A stretch of DNA of 64,000 nucleotides, from positions 62,001-126,000 of the forward strand of contig AODO01000020.1 of NCBI GenBank assembly GCA_000341795.1. Reading direction: 5' to 3'. Numbering within the stretch: position 1 is the first letter of the stretch; each line of letters starts with the position of its first letter. The stretch is from Rhodococcus triatomae BKS 15-14. GTDB taxonomy: Bacteria > Actinomycetota > Actinomycetes > Mycobacteriales > Mycobacteriaceae. The translations under genes and the position numbers were made by a program. Below, in pieces: positions 1 through 8,925 of the stretch. The notes beneath the pieces are model-generated. The model was not told where the DNA came from. It worked only from the letters and a program-made list of their open reading frames with translations, and did no database searches.

Positions 1-399
<399 letters not shown>

Positions 400-436
400 T
401 CACGCACGGGTCCCCGCGGGCACTCGGTCCGACCGC

Positions 437-736
437 TCACGCGGCGGAGTGGTCGTGCACCCACGGTGCCGGACTGATCTGCACCGCCACCGCTTCCCCC
501 TCCGTCGCGGACCGGATCACGCAGGTCGGTGGCGCCCAGACCGCACCGTTCTCCTGGAGGTAGATCGCCCGGTCCGGGTCGCCGCCGAGCAGGAAGGCGA
601 CGCCGCGGTCGTCCATTCCGAAACGGCCGGTCGCGTGCGCCGCGATACAGCGCGGAATCTCGGGCGGATAGTCGCCGGTGTCCAGGATCAGTTCCTCGTT
701 CGTGGTGTTGACCATTGTGACGCTCACGGTTGCCAT
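437..736 (-). CDS. hypothetical protein, 99 aa
   Basis: A small, probably cytoplasmic protein of no recognised family. The chosen ATG follows GAGGTGA about six bases upstream; an in-frame start 18 codons earlier lacks such a site. The sequence begins MATVSVTMVNTTNEELIL and looks like a beta-rich small domain. It has no signal peptide or membrane segment. It lies just downstream of the hypothetical gene ending at 848, in the same orientation, so the two may be cotranscribed. Function unknown. Confidence 0.6.
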   Translation of the reverse strand: MATVSVTMVNTTNEELILDTGDYPPEIPRCIAAHATGRFGMDDRGVAFLLGGDPDRAIYLQENGAVWAPPTCVIRSATEGEAVAVQISPAPWVHDHSAA

Positions 737-847
737 CGAATTCACCTCGAATCGTCCGGTTCGGGTCACACTCTGTTCAACAAATTTCACGCGTTCGACA
801 ATCCACTCGTGGCCGACGAACCGGCCGTGTCCCCGCCGTCACCTCCG

Positions 848-1348
848 TCATTCGGCGACGAGCGCGAACCCGGGACTACCGCCGTTCTCGGGCACGATGC
901 CGGCGACCACGACCCCGTGCCCCGACCGCACCTCGCCGTCCGCGCGGTACGCGCCGCTGTCGGTGCGGACCGGCTCGACCGTCGCGGAACCGCCGACCAG
1001 GGTCGACATGTTGAACCACACGACGCGGACCGGACCGGGCACGGTGTCCTCCGGAAGGTCGGTGTGCAACACCATGACGTCGGGGTCGGTCGTCGACCGC
1101 TCGACGTCTGCGTGCAGCACGTGAGTGCCGATCACCGGCTGGATCTGGAACGGGTGACTGAGCATCGAGGTCGGCGTGGACATCTGACCGATCCCGAGAT
1201 CGAGCAGATCGGTCGCCGCGCGCAGGTCGGTCGACGACTCGGCGACACCCTCCTTGCGCAACTCGGTCACCACGGAGGTGAGACCGGACCGGCAGAAGCG
1301 GGTGACGCGTGCCGGCGAGCGACGGGACGGGTTGTCGGCGGTCAGCAT
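848..1348 (-). CDS. hypothetical protein, 166 aa
   Basis: I do not recognise this protein. The ATG is preceded by GGAG with nine bases spacing, which supports translation. The N-terminal third is polar and basic; the remainder (from about residue 55) is a mixed, beta-rich stretch with no signal peptide, membrane helix or known catalytic motif. It is divergent from the 0358-like gene at 1520, and the 170 bases between them should carry two promoters. Antisense open frames exist here, but this frame has the more protein-like composition. Confidence 0.5.
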   Translation of the reverse strand: MLTADNPSRRSPARVTRFCRSGLTSVVTELRKEGVAESSTDLRAATDLLDLGIGQMSTPTSMLSHPFQIQPVIGTHVLHADVERSTTDPDVMVLHTDLPEDTVPGPVRVVWFNMSTLVGGSATVEPVRTDSGAYRADGEVRSGHGVVVAGIVPENGGSPGFALVAE

Positions 1349-1519
1349 CGAATGCTCCGGGGGTCGACGTGCCGAGGTGGTTCGGCCGTACCGTCCAGCG
1401 TAGGACCGTTAAGTCTCGATAACGCTGCCGTTCGGTAAGCATCGGAGCACCGGTTGCCGGTCACGCCGGCGGCGTTCGTATCGTCGAGCGCGACCACCGC
1501 GGACCGACCGGAGCTGATC

Positions 1520-2179
1520 TTGACCATTCACGTACTCGTGTGCGGCGACCACGCGCTGCCGGAATCCCTGTCGGCACTCCCCCGGACGAGCGCGCCCGAC
1601 CTTCCCGCGAAACCCGACTTCGACACCCTGCTGCCGACTCTCGACGAGGACACCGACGCCCGGCTCGTCGTCGTCGGCGGAGACGGCGCCCTCGCCGCGA
1701 CGGTGACCAGGCTGATGCGCGGAGAGCGGCTGCACGTCGAGGTCGCGTACGTCGCCGCCGAGCGGACGCCCGCGACGCGGCTGTACGGCCTTCCCGTCGC
1801 AGAGAGTGCCGCGCGGCTGGCGGTGTCCGGGTCCGCGTCGCAGCTCCCGCTGATCCGCGACGACTCCGGCACCGCCCTCGTCGGGGCGGCCACGATCACC
1901 GGCCCCGACGAGGGGCCGCTGGTCGGAGAGGCGTACGCCGATTCCGAACGCGTGTTCTCCGGGGAGATCACGGCGCTGCGGGTGACGCCCACGACCACCC
2001 TTCCGGGGGTACGCGCGAGTGCGGGTCGGCGTCTGCTGCGCACCCGCTGGCTGCCGGCGCGGGCGGTGCAGCTCGGCGCGGTCGGCGCGGTCGTGACCCG
2101 CGACGGCGTCACGACCCCGCGCGCGGTCAAGCGGTGCAGCTTCTACCGGGACGACCGCGGCTGGCTGCTGGTCCGCTGA
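1520..2179 (+). CDS. conserved protein resembling Rv0358, with a lipid-kinase-like glycine motif
   Basis: A protein of about 219 aa whose N-terminal part contains LVVVGGDGALAATV (about residues 49-62). This resembles the nucleotide-binding GGDG loop of diacylglycerol/NAD kinase-type domains, although no complete kinase domain is evident. The TTG at 1520 is preferred because GGAG sits six bases before it; an in-frame ATG at 1454 would add 22 residues of poor composition. By position between purA and an M50 protease it matches Rv0358 of M. tuberculosis (from memory, about 215 aa). The biochemical role is unknown. Confidence 0.7.
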   Translation: MTIHVLVCGDHALPESLSALPRTSAPDLPAKPDFDTLLPTLDEDTDARLVVVGGDGALAATVTRLMRGERLHVEVAYVAAERTPATRLYGLPVAESAARLAVSGSASQLPLIRDDSGTALVGAATITGPDEGPLVGEAYADSERVFSGEITALRVTPTTTLPGVRASAGRRLLRTRWLPARAVQLGAVGAVVTRDGVTTPRAVKRCSFYRDDRGWLLVR

Positions 2180-2215
2180 GCGACCCGCGGCGAACGTCGC
2201 GGCGATACTGGATTC

Positions 2216-2989
2216 ATGGCGTTCCCCGACACCCGCCGCTCCGCCGTCCGGCCGAGCCCGGTCTTCCTGGCCGTTCTGGCCGTCGCCGTCGCCGGCGGCG
2301 CAATGGCCTGGCGGGCCGCCCCGCAGTCGACGACCGCGAGTGTCGGGGTCTTCGTCCTCGTCGTCGCGGGCTGGGTGGTCACGGTCTGCCTCCACGAGTT
2401 CGCGCATGCCTACACCGCGTGGCGACACGGCGACCACGGTGTCGCGGCACGCGGCTACCTGACGTTGAACCCGCTCAGGTACAGCCACCCGCTGCTCTCG
2501 ATCGGACTGCCGGTGCTGTTCATCGCGTTGGGAGGCATCGGACTGCCCGGTGGGGCGGTGTACCTCCGGACGGATCAGCTGCCCCCGCGGGCCGTCCGGC
2601 AGATCACGCTCGCGGGGCCCGCTGTGAACGCGCTCGCCGCGGTCGTGCTGTTGACGGTGATCCGGTTGTTCGCGGACACCGAGTCCCACCCAGTGTTCTG
2701 GTGGGGGCTCGCCTTCCTCGCGTTCCTTCAGGTGACGGCGACCGTCCTGAACCTGATTCCGATCCCCGGGCTGGACGGCTATGCCGCGCTGGAGCCGTCG
2801 CTGTCGCCGAAGACCCGCCGCGCCCTCGACCAGTACAAGGGCGTCGGTCTGCTGGTGTTGGTCGCGTTGCTGTTCGTCCCGTCGGTCAACCGGGTGTTCT
2901 TCGACGCGATCTACGGGCTGTTCGAATTGTCCGGGGTGCCGGGCATCTGGGCCCGGTACGGCAACTCTCTGATGCGCTTCTGGCTGTGA
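2216..2989 (+). CDS. M50 (site-2) family intramembrane metalloprotease
   Basis: A polytopic membrane zinc protease of the site-2 type, 257 aa. The zinc-binding HEFAH motif is at residues 60-64, inside a hydrophobic segment, and the second metal-ligand motif NLIPIPGLDG is at 179-188. Five to six hydrophobic segments are visible. Such enzymes cleave substrates within the membrane. It starts 37 bases after the preceding gene and is probably cotranscribed with it. It corresponds by position and type to Rv0359. Substrate unknown; there is no PDZ domain, so it is not an RseP/Rip1-like protein. Confidence 0.85.
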   Translation: MAFPDTRRSAVRPSPVFLAVLAVAVAGGAMAWRAAPQSTTASVGVFVLVVAGWVVTVCLHEFAHAYTAWRHGDHGVAARGYLTLNPLRYSHPLLSIGLPVLFIALGGIGLPGGAVYLRTDQLPPRAVRQITLAGPAVNALAAVVLLTVIRLFADTESHPVFWWGLAFLAFLQVTATVLNLIPIPGLDGYAALEPSLSPKTRRALDQYKGVGLLVLVALLFVPSVNRVFFDAIYGLFELSGVPGIWARYGNSLMRFWL

Positions 2990-2995
2990 ACCCGA

Positions 2996-3862
2996 TCAGG
3001 ACCAGGCGTCGAGGACGATCCGCGCGGCCGTGACGACTGCGATCGGTTGATCGAACACGGGATGGTGCCCGGCCGCGGGCAACTCCACGACCAGCGCGTC
3101 CGGCCCGAACATCGGCCGCATCCGATCCAGCAGTTCCGGCGTGACGATGCCGTTCTCGCTGCGGAAGTAGGCGATGCGGCAGCCGGCGGTCGTCCCGTCG
3201 AGACTGCTGCGGCCCCCCTTGCCGATGCGGCTCGCGTCGAACTTCCAGCTGTAGCCGCCCTCGACCTCCTTCAGCGAGGCCCGCGCGATGTAGTCGAAGA
3301 CGTACGGTTCGGCGGTGTCCTGTGGCGGCACCAGACGGAACCGCTCGACCGCTGCGTCGACGGTCGGGTACACCTTCGGCGTCGACGTCTTCCGTTGGTC
3401 GCGCATCTCACGTTCCTCGGGCGTGAGGTCGCGGATCGGCGAGTCGAGGATGACGACGCCGTCGAGCCGGTCCCCGTACAGGGTCGACGCCGTGTAGGAG
3501 ACGATTCCGCCCATGCTGTGCCCGACGAGGGTGGGGCGTCCGGTGATGCCGCCCGCGGGGGCGACGGCGAGAACTTCCTCGACCCACTGTTCGAGGGTGT
3601 AGTCCTCGCGGTGTTCGCTGTCGCCGTGTCCGGACAGGTCGAGCGCAACGACGCGGCGTCCGACCGCGAGCTGCGGTGCGACGTGATCCCACCAGCGTGA
3701 ATGCGCCATGCCGCCGTGCACGAGCACGATGCCGGGCTGGTCGGGTTCGCCCCAGGCACGGAAGGCGATCGAGGTACCGCCGACGGTGACCCGCCCTGTC
3801 TCGACCGGCGCGGCGAGGGCGTCGACGAACCACTTCGGCGCCGACTCGTTGACATTGCTCAT
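2996..3862 (-). CDS. alpha/beta-fold hydrolase
   Basis: A soluble alpha/beta hydrolase of 288 aa, close to the usual family length. The oxyanion region reads LVHGGMAHS (about residues 47-55), the nucleophile elbow is GHSMGG with Ser116, and the C-terminal catalytic His lies in AAGHHPVFDQP. The likely acid is the Asp in the LDSP segment or one further on. There is no signal peptide, so it is cytoplasmic. The substrate (ester, epoxide or C-C bond) cannot be read from the sequence. It converges with the M50 protease gene only six bases away. Confidence 0.85.
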   Translation of the reverse strand: MSNVNESAPKWFVDALAAPVETGRVTVGGTSIAFRAWGEPDQPGIVLVHGGMAHSRWWDHVAPQLAVGRRVVALDLSGHGDSEHREDYTLEQWVEEVLAVAPAGGITGRPTLVGHSMGGIVSYTASTLYGDRLDGVVILDSPIRDLTPEEREMRDQRKTSTPKVYPTVDAAVERFRLVPPQDTAEPYVFDYIARASLKEVEGGYSWKFDASRIGKGGRSSLDGTTAGCRIAYFRSENGIVTPELLDRMRPMFGPDALVVELPAAGHHPVFDQPIAVVTAARIVLDAWS

Positions 3863-3902
3863 GAATCGAAGCTACTTCACGGCAATCCGGGCGGCTGCGC
3901 CG

Positions 3903-3948
3903 CCTGTGCGCGAGTTTGGTAGTCGGGGCTACCAAACTCGCGCACAGG
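3903..3948. terminator. 20-bp perfect stem-loop between two minus-strand genes
   Basis: Arms 3903-3922 and 3929-3948 are perfectly complementary around a six-base TCGGGG loop. The core reads TGTGCGCGAGTTTGGTAG. It lies between the aminotransferase stop (3958) and the hydrolase start (3862), so it probably ends aminotransferase transcription. No T tract follows on either strand. A close sequence relative of the arm occurs at 52628-52665. Confidence 0.7.
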
Positions 3949-3957
3949 GCGCGGCGC

Positions 3958-4869
3958 CTACAGCGCGGTGACCCAGCCGTGCAGGGTGTCGGACCGCAAC
4001 GCCGACGCGTGACGTTTGCGCAGCGCCTCCGAGAGTGGACCCGGCCGGCCGGTGCCGACGACGCGGCCGTCGACCTCGAGAACGGGTGCGACACCGGCCG
4101 AGGTGCCGGTCACGAACACCTCGTCCGCGATGTACAACTCGGTCAGGTCGACCGTCCGCTCGACGACCGGGATGCCGTCCTCGGCCGCGAGGGTGAGCAG
4201 GGTGCGCCGGTTGATGCCGTCGAGGATGTCGCACGACGCGTCCGGAGTGATCAGGGTGCCGCCCCGGACCAGGAAGATGTTGGCTGCGCTGAGTTCGCAG
4301 ACGTGCCCGTTGCCGTCGAGGAAGATCGCGTCGTCGTAGCCTGCGTCGATGGCGTCCTGCTTCGCGAGCACCGAGTTCACGTACGCGCCGTTGACCTTCG
4401 CCCGCGACGGGATCGCCGAGTCGGGGATGCGGCGCCACTGACTGGTCTTCAGGCGCATGCCGTCCTGGGGAACGATCGGCACCGCGTCGTAGACGAACAT
4501 GCTGACGGTGGTGTGGCACCCCCGAACCCGGGTGCCGGGGATGGACTCGTCGACGTGCACACTCGCCCGGACGAACACGTCCCCGGCCGGGTCGTTCGCC
4601 GCGACCAGTTCGGTTGCCGCCGAGACGAACCGACCGAAGTCCCACTCACCGGCGAACCGGTCCATGCCGATGATCTTGCAGGACTCGACCAGCCGCCGGT
4701 AGTGATCGGCGAGCCGGAAGGCGCTGCGGCGGGTGCCGTCCACGTGCACGGGGAACACCGTGTACACGCTGAGCCCGTAGAGGGTCGCCGAGGTCGCGAC
4801 GCCGAGCGTCGCCTGCGCGGCGTCGACGATCCGGTCACCGAAGTACACATGGGGATGCGGGTTGGCCAT
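3958..4869 (-). CDS. PLP-dependent class IV aminotransferase (branched-chain / D-amino acid / aminodeoxychorismate lyase fold)
   Basis: A fold-type IV PLP enzyme of 303 aa. The Schiff-base lysine is in RAKVNGAYVNS. The segment CELSAANIFLVRGG is the family's conserved cofactor-binding strand, and TGTSAGVAPV near the end matches the phosphate-binding loop. It resembles IlvE-type branched-chain aminotransferases more than PabC by its length, but the exact amino acid cannot be decided. The ATG at 4869 begins MANPHPHVYFGDR; a longer in-frame extension runs antisense to the next gene and is rejected. A strong hairpin follows its stop. Confidence 0.82.
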   Translation of the reverse strand: MANPHPHVYFGDRIVDAAQATLGVATSATLYGLSVYTVFPVHVDGTRRSAFRLADHYRRLVESCKIIGMDRFAGEWDFGRFVSAATELVAANDPAGDVFVRASVHVDESIPGTRVRGCHTTVSMFVYDAVPIVPQDGMRLKTSQWRRIPDSAIPSRAKVNGAYVNSVLAKQDAIDAGYDDAIFLDGNGHVCELSAANIFLVRGGTLITPDASCDILDGINRRTLLTLAAEDGIPVVERTVDLTELYIADEVFVTGTSAGVAPVLEVDGRVVGTGRPGPLSEALRKRHASALRSDTLHGWVTAL

Positions 4870-4966
4870 GGCGGGACAGGCTAGCGGAGTGTCCGCCGCA
4901 CCGCCCGCGAGTTTCGGCGGGTGTTCCTCCGCGCCCGACGTCCTCGGGAGCGGCACACTGAGCGAC

Positions 4967-5929
4967 ATGCTGCACCTACGGATCCTGTCGCCCGCCGACA
5001 TGACGGACGAAGCACTGCAGATCCTCGACGAGGAACCGGGGGTCAGTGGGCTCGCGGTACTCCGCGGCGCCGCCATCCGCCCGGTCGGTGACGTGATCCA
5101 CGCCGACATCGCGCGCGAGGTCGCCAACGACGTCGTCGAGAAACTCCGGGCCACCCGCCTGCACCACCACGGCACCATCGAGATCGAACCCGTGCACGCG
5201 TGGCTGTCCCGCGACGGGTTAGACGCCGAGTTGCGCAGCCCGGGCAGCAGTGCCGACACCGTCGTGTGGGCGGAGGTCGCGCAGCGCTCCTACGAGGACG
5301 TCGAACTCAACTGGACGTACCTGAGTTTCATGACGATGGCGACCCTGCTGGCGGGCATCGCGATCATCATCGACTCGCAGATCCTCACCATCGGGGCGAT
5401 GGTGCTCGGGCCGGAGTTCGGCGCCATTGCCGCGCTCGGCGTGGCGCTGGTCAAGCACCGCTACGTCCTGCTGGGCGCGGCCGTCCGCACACTGATCGTC
5501 GGCTTCACGGTTGCGATCGCCGCGACAACCGTCGCCGGCCTGACGGCGCGGGTGTTCGGCTGGGTGACACTGGCCGACGTCACCGGTCCCCGCCCGGACA
5601 CCGCGTTCATCTACGCCCCGGACAAATGGTCGTTCGTCGTCGCGATCATCGCGGCGGCGGCCGGCGTGCTCTCGCTCACCTCGTCCAAGCTCGGTGGCCT
5701 GTCGGGGGTGTTCATCTCGGTCACCACCGTCCCCGCCGCGGGCAACGTCGCGGTGGGCCTCGCCTTCGGCGCGTGGGACGAGGTGTCGGGCAGCACGCAG
5801 CAGCTCCTGCTGAACATCTTCGGCATGGCACTGGCCGGGTGGGCGACTCTGGCTGTCCAGCAGAAGGTGTGGTCCCGGGTGTCGGTGCGCCGGGCGCGCG
5901 CGCTCGACCGCAGACGCCGGATGCTGTAA
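4967..5929 (+). CDS. DUF389 family membrane protein
   Basis: A 320-aa integral membrane protein of the DUF389 family. The soluble N-terminal domain (about residues 1-110) is followed by roughly six hydrophobic segments, starting at LNWTYLSFMTMATLLAGI and including the family-typical SQILTIGAMVLGPEFG. DUF389 proteins have no settled function. The ATG at 4967 begins MLHLRILSPADMTDE. It is divergent from the aminotransferase, with 97 bases between the starts. The next reading frame downstream is a broken flavin-reductase-like gene 11 bases away, probably once in the same operon. Confidence 0.8.
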   Translation: MLHLRILSPADMTDEALQILDEEPGVSGLAVLRGAAIRPVGDVIHADIAREVANDVVEKLRATRLHHHGTIEIEPVHAWLSRDGLDAELRSPGSSADTVVWAEVAQRSYEDVELNWTYLSFMTMATLLAGIAIIIDSQILTIGAMVLGPEFGAIAALGVALVKHRYVLLGAAVRTLIVGFTVAIAATTVAGLTARVFGWVTLADVTGPRPDTAFIYAPDKWSFVVAIIAAAAGVLSLTSSKLGGLSGVFISVTTVPAAGNVAVGLAFGAWDEVSGSTQQLLLNIFGMALAGWATLAVQQKVWSRVSVRRARALDRRRRML

Positions 5930-5940
5930 GAGGTGCATGC

Positions 5941-6440
5941 ATGAGCGAGCGCGGACCGCACGAGACGTTCGAGCAGATCGTCGCCGAGCTGGACCCACCC
6001 GTGTACGTGGTCACCACCGCCACGGGTGGAGAGCGGTCCGGCTGCCTGGTCGGGTTCGCCATGCAGTCGAGCATCGACCCACCCGGTTCCTGGTGGGGTT
6101 GTCGGTCGCGAACCACACCCACGGGGTGGCGAGCGATGCCGACCACCTGGTCGTCCATCTGCTGCCGACCGGGGCATCCGATCTCGCGGACCTGTTCGGC
6201 GGCGAGACCGGCGACGAGATCGACAAGTTCGCGCGGTGTTCGTGGCACGAGGGCCCACACGGTCTGCCCGTACTCGACGGTGCGGCCGCCTGGTTCAGTG
6301 GCCGCATCCTCGATCGCATTCCGCTCGGCGACCACACCGGATTCGCACTCGAACCCGACGGCGGTTCCGGCCCGGCCGGTTCCGTCGAGATGATGACGAT
6401 GTCGGAGGTCGAGGGCCTTTCTCCGGGGCACGACGCCTGA
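5941..6440 (+). pseudogene. flavin reductase-like protein, frameshifted near base 6083
   Basis: The reading frame starts at ATG 5941 (AGAGG upstream) with MSERGPHETFEQIVAELD and runs through YVVTTATGGERSGCLVGFA, typical of the flavin-reductase FMN-binding split barrel. After IDPP the sense frame moves by one base and continues as RFLVGLSVANHTHGVASD to the stop at 6440. One extra C in the run at 6082-6084 would restore a protein of about 167 aa. The frame is therefore broken by a one-base deletion, either real or a sequencing error. If intact, it would be an FMN-dependent reductase or oxidase subunit. Confidence 0.8.
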
Positions 6441-6469
6441 CCGCGGACGCCGGGCGTGGCCGGTCGACG

Positions 6470-7462
6470 TCAGGACCGAACCGACCGTCCACCGTCGTCG
6501 CCACGTCCGACGTTGTTCGCGGCCGTCGCCGTCGCGATGTCGTGCAGGCCGGCGCGAAGCGAGTCGGGCGCCAGTACCTCGACGTCGGCCCCGAGCGCGG
6601 TCAACTGCTGCAGCGCGACGTCTTCGGATTCGAGCGCGAGGTCCAGTTCCACCCAGCCGCGGTCGTCCGCCGGCCCGGGCGTGACCCGCGCGGCCTCGGA
6701 CCCCACCACCGAGGGCAGAGATCGCAGCGCGACGGGTGAGAGACGCACCCGGCACCGGTACCGCAGGAGCGCCCGGTCGAACGCTGCTGCCGACGACGCC
6801 CACCACGCGGCGAGGTCGAAGTCGGCGGGGCGCAGCGCCTTCCCGTCGATCGGCGTCGCCGTCTGGATGCGCGAGACCCGATACGACAGGATGCGACCGC
6901 GGTGTGCGGCGACGAGATACCAGTGGCCCGCCTTCGCGACGAGGCCCAGCGGATCGAGGGTTCGCGTGGCGGTGCCCGCAGGCTTCCGGTAGGTGATGCG
7001 GACCCGTTCCCCGTCCAGGACCGCACGCGCGACGGTCGTCAATTGTGTTGAGCGAGTAGGACTGTCGAACCATCCCGGGGCGTCGACGTGCAACCTGCTG
7101 CGCCACATCTGCGCGCCCGCCCGCAACGGAAGGGGCATCGCACCGAGCAGTTTGGCCTCCGCCGCGGCGGTCTCCTCCCCGAGGCCGAGATCGTCGGCGA
7201 GCCCCGGAATGCCGAGCAACATCAGCGCCGACGTTTCGAGGGACGTCATGCCACTGAGTTTGGACTGCCAGCCGTCGAGCAGTCTGATGCCGCCGCCGGG
7301 GCCGGATTCCGTGTAGAGCGGCACACCCGCTGCGTGCAGTGCCGCGACGTCGCGGTACACCGTCCGGACCGACACCCCGAGCTGGTCCGCGAGGCGGTCG
7401 GCGGTCGTCCGCGCACCCCCCTCCAGGCGCAGCATCAGGGCCAACAGCCGACTCGATCGCAC
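6470..7462 (-). CDS. YafY/WYL-domain transcriptional regulator
   Basis: A DeoR/HTH_11-type N-terminal helix-turn-helix (TADRLADQLGVSVRTVYRDV) is followed by a WYL domain containing GHWYLVAAHRGRILSYRVSR, about 330 aa in all. Such regulators usually repress or activate a divergent neighbour in response to an unknown ligand bound by WYL. The GTG at 7462 gives the usual family start (RSSRLLALMLRL); a GTG at 7486 would add eight residues and lies inside a palindrome. The divergent gene at 7526 is the obvious target, with the palindrome at 7486-7502 as the likely operator. Confidence 0.85.
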   Translation of the reverse strand: MRSSRLLALMLRLEGGARTTADRLADQLGVSVRTVYRDVAALHAAGVPLYTESGPGGGIRLLDGWQSKLSGMTSLETSALMLLGIPGLADDLGLGEETAAAEAKLLGAMPLPLRAGAQMWRSRLHVDAPGWFDSPTRSTQLTTVARAVLDGERVRITYRKPAGTATRTLDPLGLVAKAGHWYLVAAHRGRILSYRVSRIQTATPIDGKALRPADFDLAAWWASSAAAFDRALLRYRCRVRLSPVALRSLPSVVGSEAARVTPGPADDRGWVELDLALESEDVALQQLTALGADVEVLAPDSLRAGLHDIATATAANNVGRGDDGGRSVRS

Positions 7463-7485
7463 GCGACGAGAATACGACGAAATCA

Positions 7486-7502
7486 CTGACAGGAGATGTC
7501 AG
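7486..7502. promoter_or_regulatory. candidate operator of the WYL regulator
   Basis: CTGACA and TGTCAG form perfect 6-bp inverted arms around GGAGA. The site lies between the divergent WYL regulator and oxidase genes and overlaps the alternative starts of both. Inferred autoregulatory operator. Confidence 0.55.
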
Positions 7503-7525
7503 GAATGCGGGCGCACACTGAGCGC

Positions 7526-7990
7526 ATGACCACCTGGCAGCAGTTCACCGACGAAGCCTCCGAACTCGCCGCGGCCGTGGCCGCCCGGCTGACCGCACAC
7601 AAGCACCACGTCATCGCCACCCTCCGCGCCGACGGGTCGCCGCGGGTCAGTGGCACCGAAGTGGAGACCTTTCTCGGCCTGCTGGTCCTCGGGTCGATGC
7701 CGAACGCCCGCAAGGTCCTGGACCTGCGCCGCGATCCGCGCTACGCGCTGCACTCGAATCCCGGCCACCACACGATGGACGGCGGTGACGCGAAGATATC
7801 GGGACACGCCCGCGAACTCGTCGGGAAGGAGAAGCGGGCGATCCGGGACTGCTACCCGGAGGATCCGGGTGGCGACGCACAGTACTTCGAACTGGGCATC
7901 GAGTCGGTGGTGCTGACCACGGTCTCGGACGACCGACTGCACGTCGACCTGTGGCGCCCCGGCGCCGGCGTCACGAGGTCGAGCCGATGA
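7526..7990 (+). CDS. pyridoxamine 5'-phosphate oxidase-like FMN-binding protein
   Basis: A 154-aa split-barrel protein. The N-terminal half reads HKHHVIATLRADGSPRVSGT and is typical of PNPOx-like F420/FMN-binding proteins; RKVLDLRRDPRYALHSNP follows as in the family. There is no membrane segment. The start at 7526 (MTTWQQF) is chosen by family habit; in-frame ATGs at 7496 and 7505 are possible and the latter has AGGAG nine bases upstream. It overlaps the next gene by ATGA, so the two are coupled. The true substrate or cofactor is unknown. Regulation by the divergent WYL protein is likely. Confidence 0.75.
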   Translation: MTTWQQFTDEASELAAAVAARLTAHKHHVIATLRADGSPRVSGTEVETFLGLLVLGSMPNARKVLDLRRDPRYALHSNPGHHTMDGGDAKISGHARELVGKEKRAIRDCYPEDPGGDAQYFELGIESVVLTTVSDDRLHVDLWRPGAGVTRSSR

Positions 7991-8904
7991 CCACGCCGGA
8001 CCTGCACGGGAAGGTCGCACTGGTCGCGGGCGCCACCCGCGGCGCAGGCAGGGCGATCGCCGTCGAACTGGCCCGCGCCGGCGCGTTCGTCTACGCGACC
8101 GGACGCAGCAGCCGGGCCGGGCGCTCCGAGATCGACCGGCCCGAGACCATCGAGGAGACAGGCGAACTCGTCGCCGCCGCCGGTGCCGGCGTGGCGCTGC
8201 GGGTCGACCATCTCGAACCCGATCAGGTGAAGGCACTCGTCGAACGGATCGACGCCGAACACGGCCGCCTCGACGTCCTCGTCAACGACATCTTCGGTGG
8301 CGACCGTTACGCCCAGTTCGGGACGACACTGTGGGAGCACGATCTGGACGGTGGCCTGCGGATGCTGCGGATGGGCATCGACACCCACGCGATCACCAGT
8401 CATGTCGCGCTCCCGCTGCTGATCCGCCGCCCCGGCGGGCTGGTCGTCGAGATGACCGACGGCACAGCCGAGTACAACGTCCGGTACCGGCACGAGACGG
8501 GCTTCTGGTACGACCTGGTGAAGGCGGCGGTGCAGCGAATGACCACCGCGCAGGCGTACGAACTGGCACCGCACGGCTGCGCGGCCGTCGCGCTCACACC
8601 GGGATGGCTGCGGTCCGAGAACATGCTCGACGCGTTCGGGGTCACCGAGGAGAGCTGGCGCGACGCGCTCGACAGGGTCCCGCACTTCGCGATCTCGGAG
8701 ACACCGACCTTCGTGGGTCGGGCGGTGGCCGCGCTCGCCGCGGACCCGGAGGCCGCCGAGTTCACCGGCCGGGTCGTCTCGAGCGGTCAACTCGCGCAGC
8801 GCTACGGGTTCACCGATGTGGACGGCTCCCGCCCGGACTGCTGGCGGTACCTGGTCGAGGTCCAGGACCCCGGGCTGCCCGCGAACACCGACGGCTACCG
8901 GTGA
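7987..8904 (+). CDS. short-chain dehydrogenase/reductase
   Basis: An SDR family oxidoreductase of 305 aa. The nucleotide-binding loop GATRGAGRAI is near residue 15, the structural NDIF replaces the common NNAG, and the catalytic Tyr-x-x-x-Lys is in WYDLVKAA. The length is greater than a classical 250-aa SDR, with insertions after the coenzyme fold. The start ATG overlaps the TGA of the upstream PNPOx-like gene, showing translational coupling. Substrate unknown. Together with the upstream gene it forms a small two-gene unit under probable WYL control. Confidence 0.85.
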   Translation: MTTPDLHGKVALVAGATRGAGRAIAVELARAGAFVYATGRSSRAGRSEIDRPETIEETGELVAAAGAGVALRVDHLEPDQVKALVERIDAEHGRLDVLVNDIFGGDRYAQFGTTLWEHDLDGGLRMLRMGIDTHAITSHVALPLLIRRPGGLVVEMTDGTAEYNVRYRHETGFWYDLVKAAVQRMTTAQAYELAPHGCAAVALTPGWLRSENMLDAFGVTEESWRDALDRVPHFAISETPTFVGRAVAALAADPEAAEFTGRVVSSGQLAQRYGFTDVDGSRPDCWRYLVEVQDPGLPANTDGYR

Positions 8905-8925
8905 CACCGGGCGGGCCGCCGCTCG

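Noticed and set aside
4870-5259. N-terminal extension of the aminotransferase by 130 codons
   Set aside because: It is antisense to the DUF389 gene and has no aminotransferase features; the family start is at 4869.
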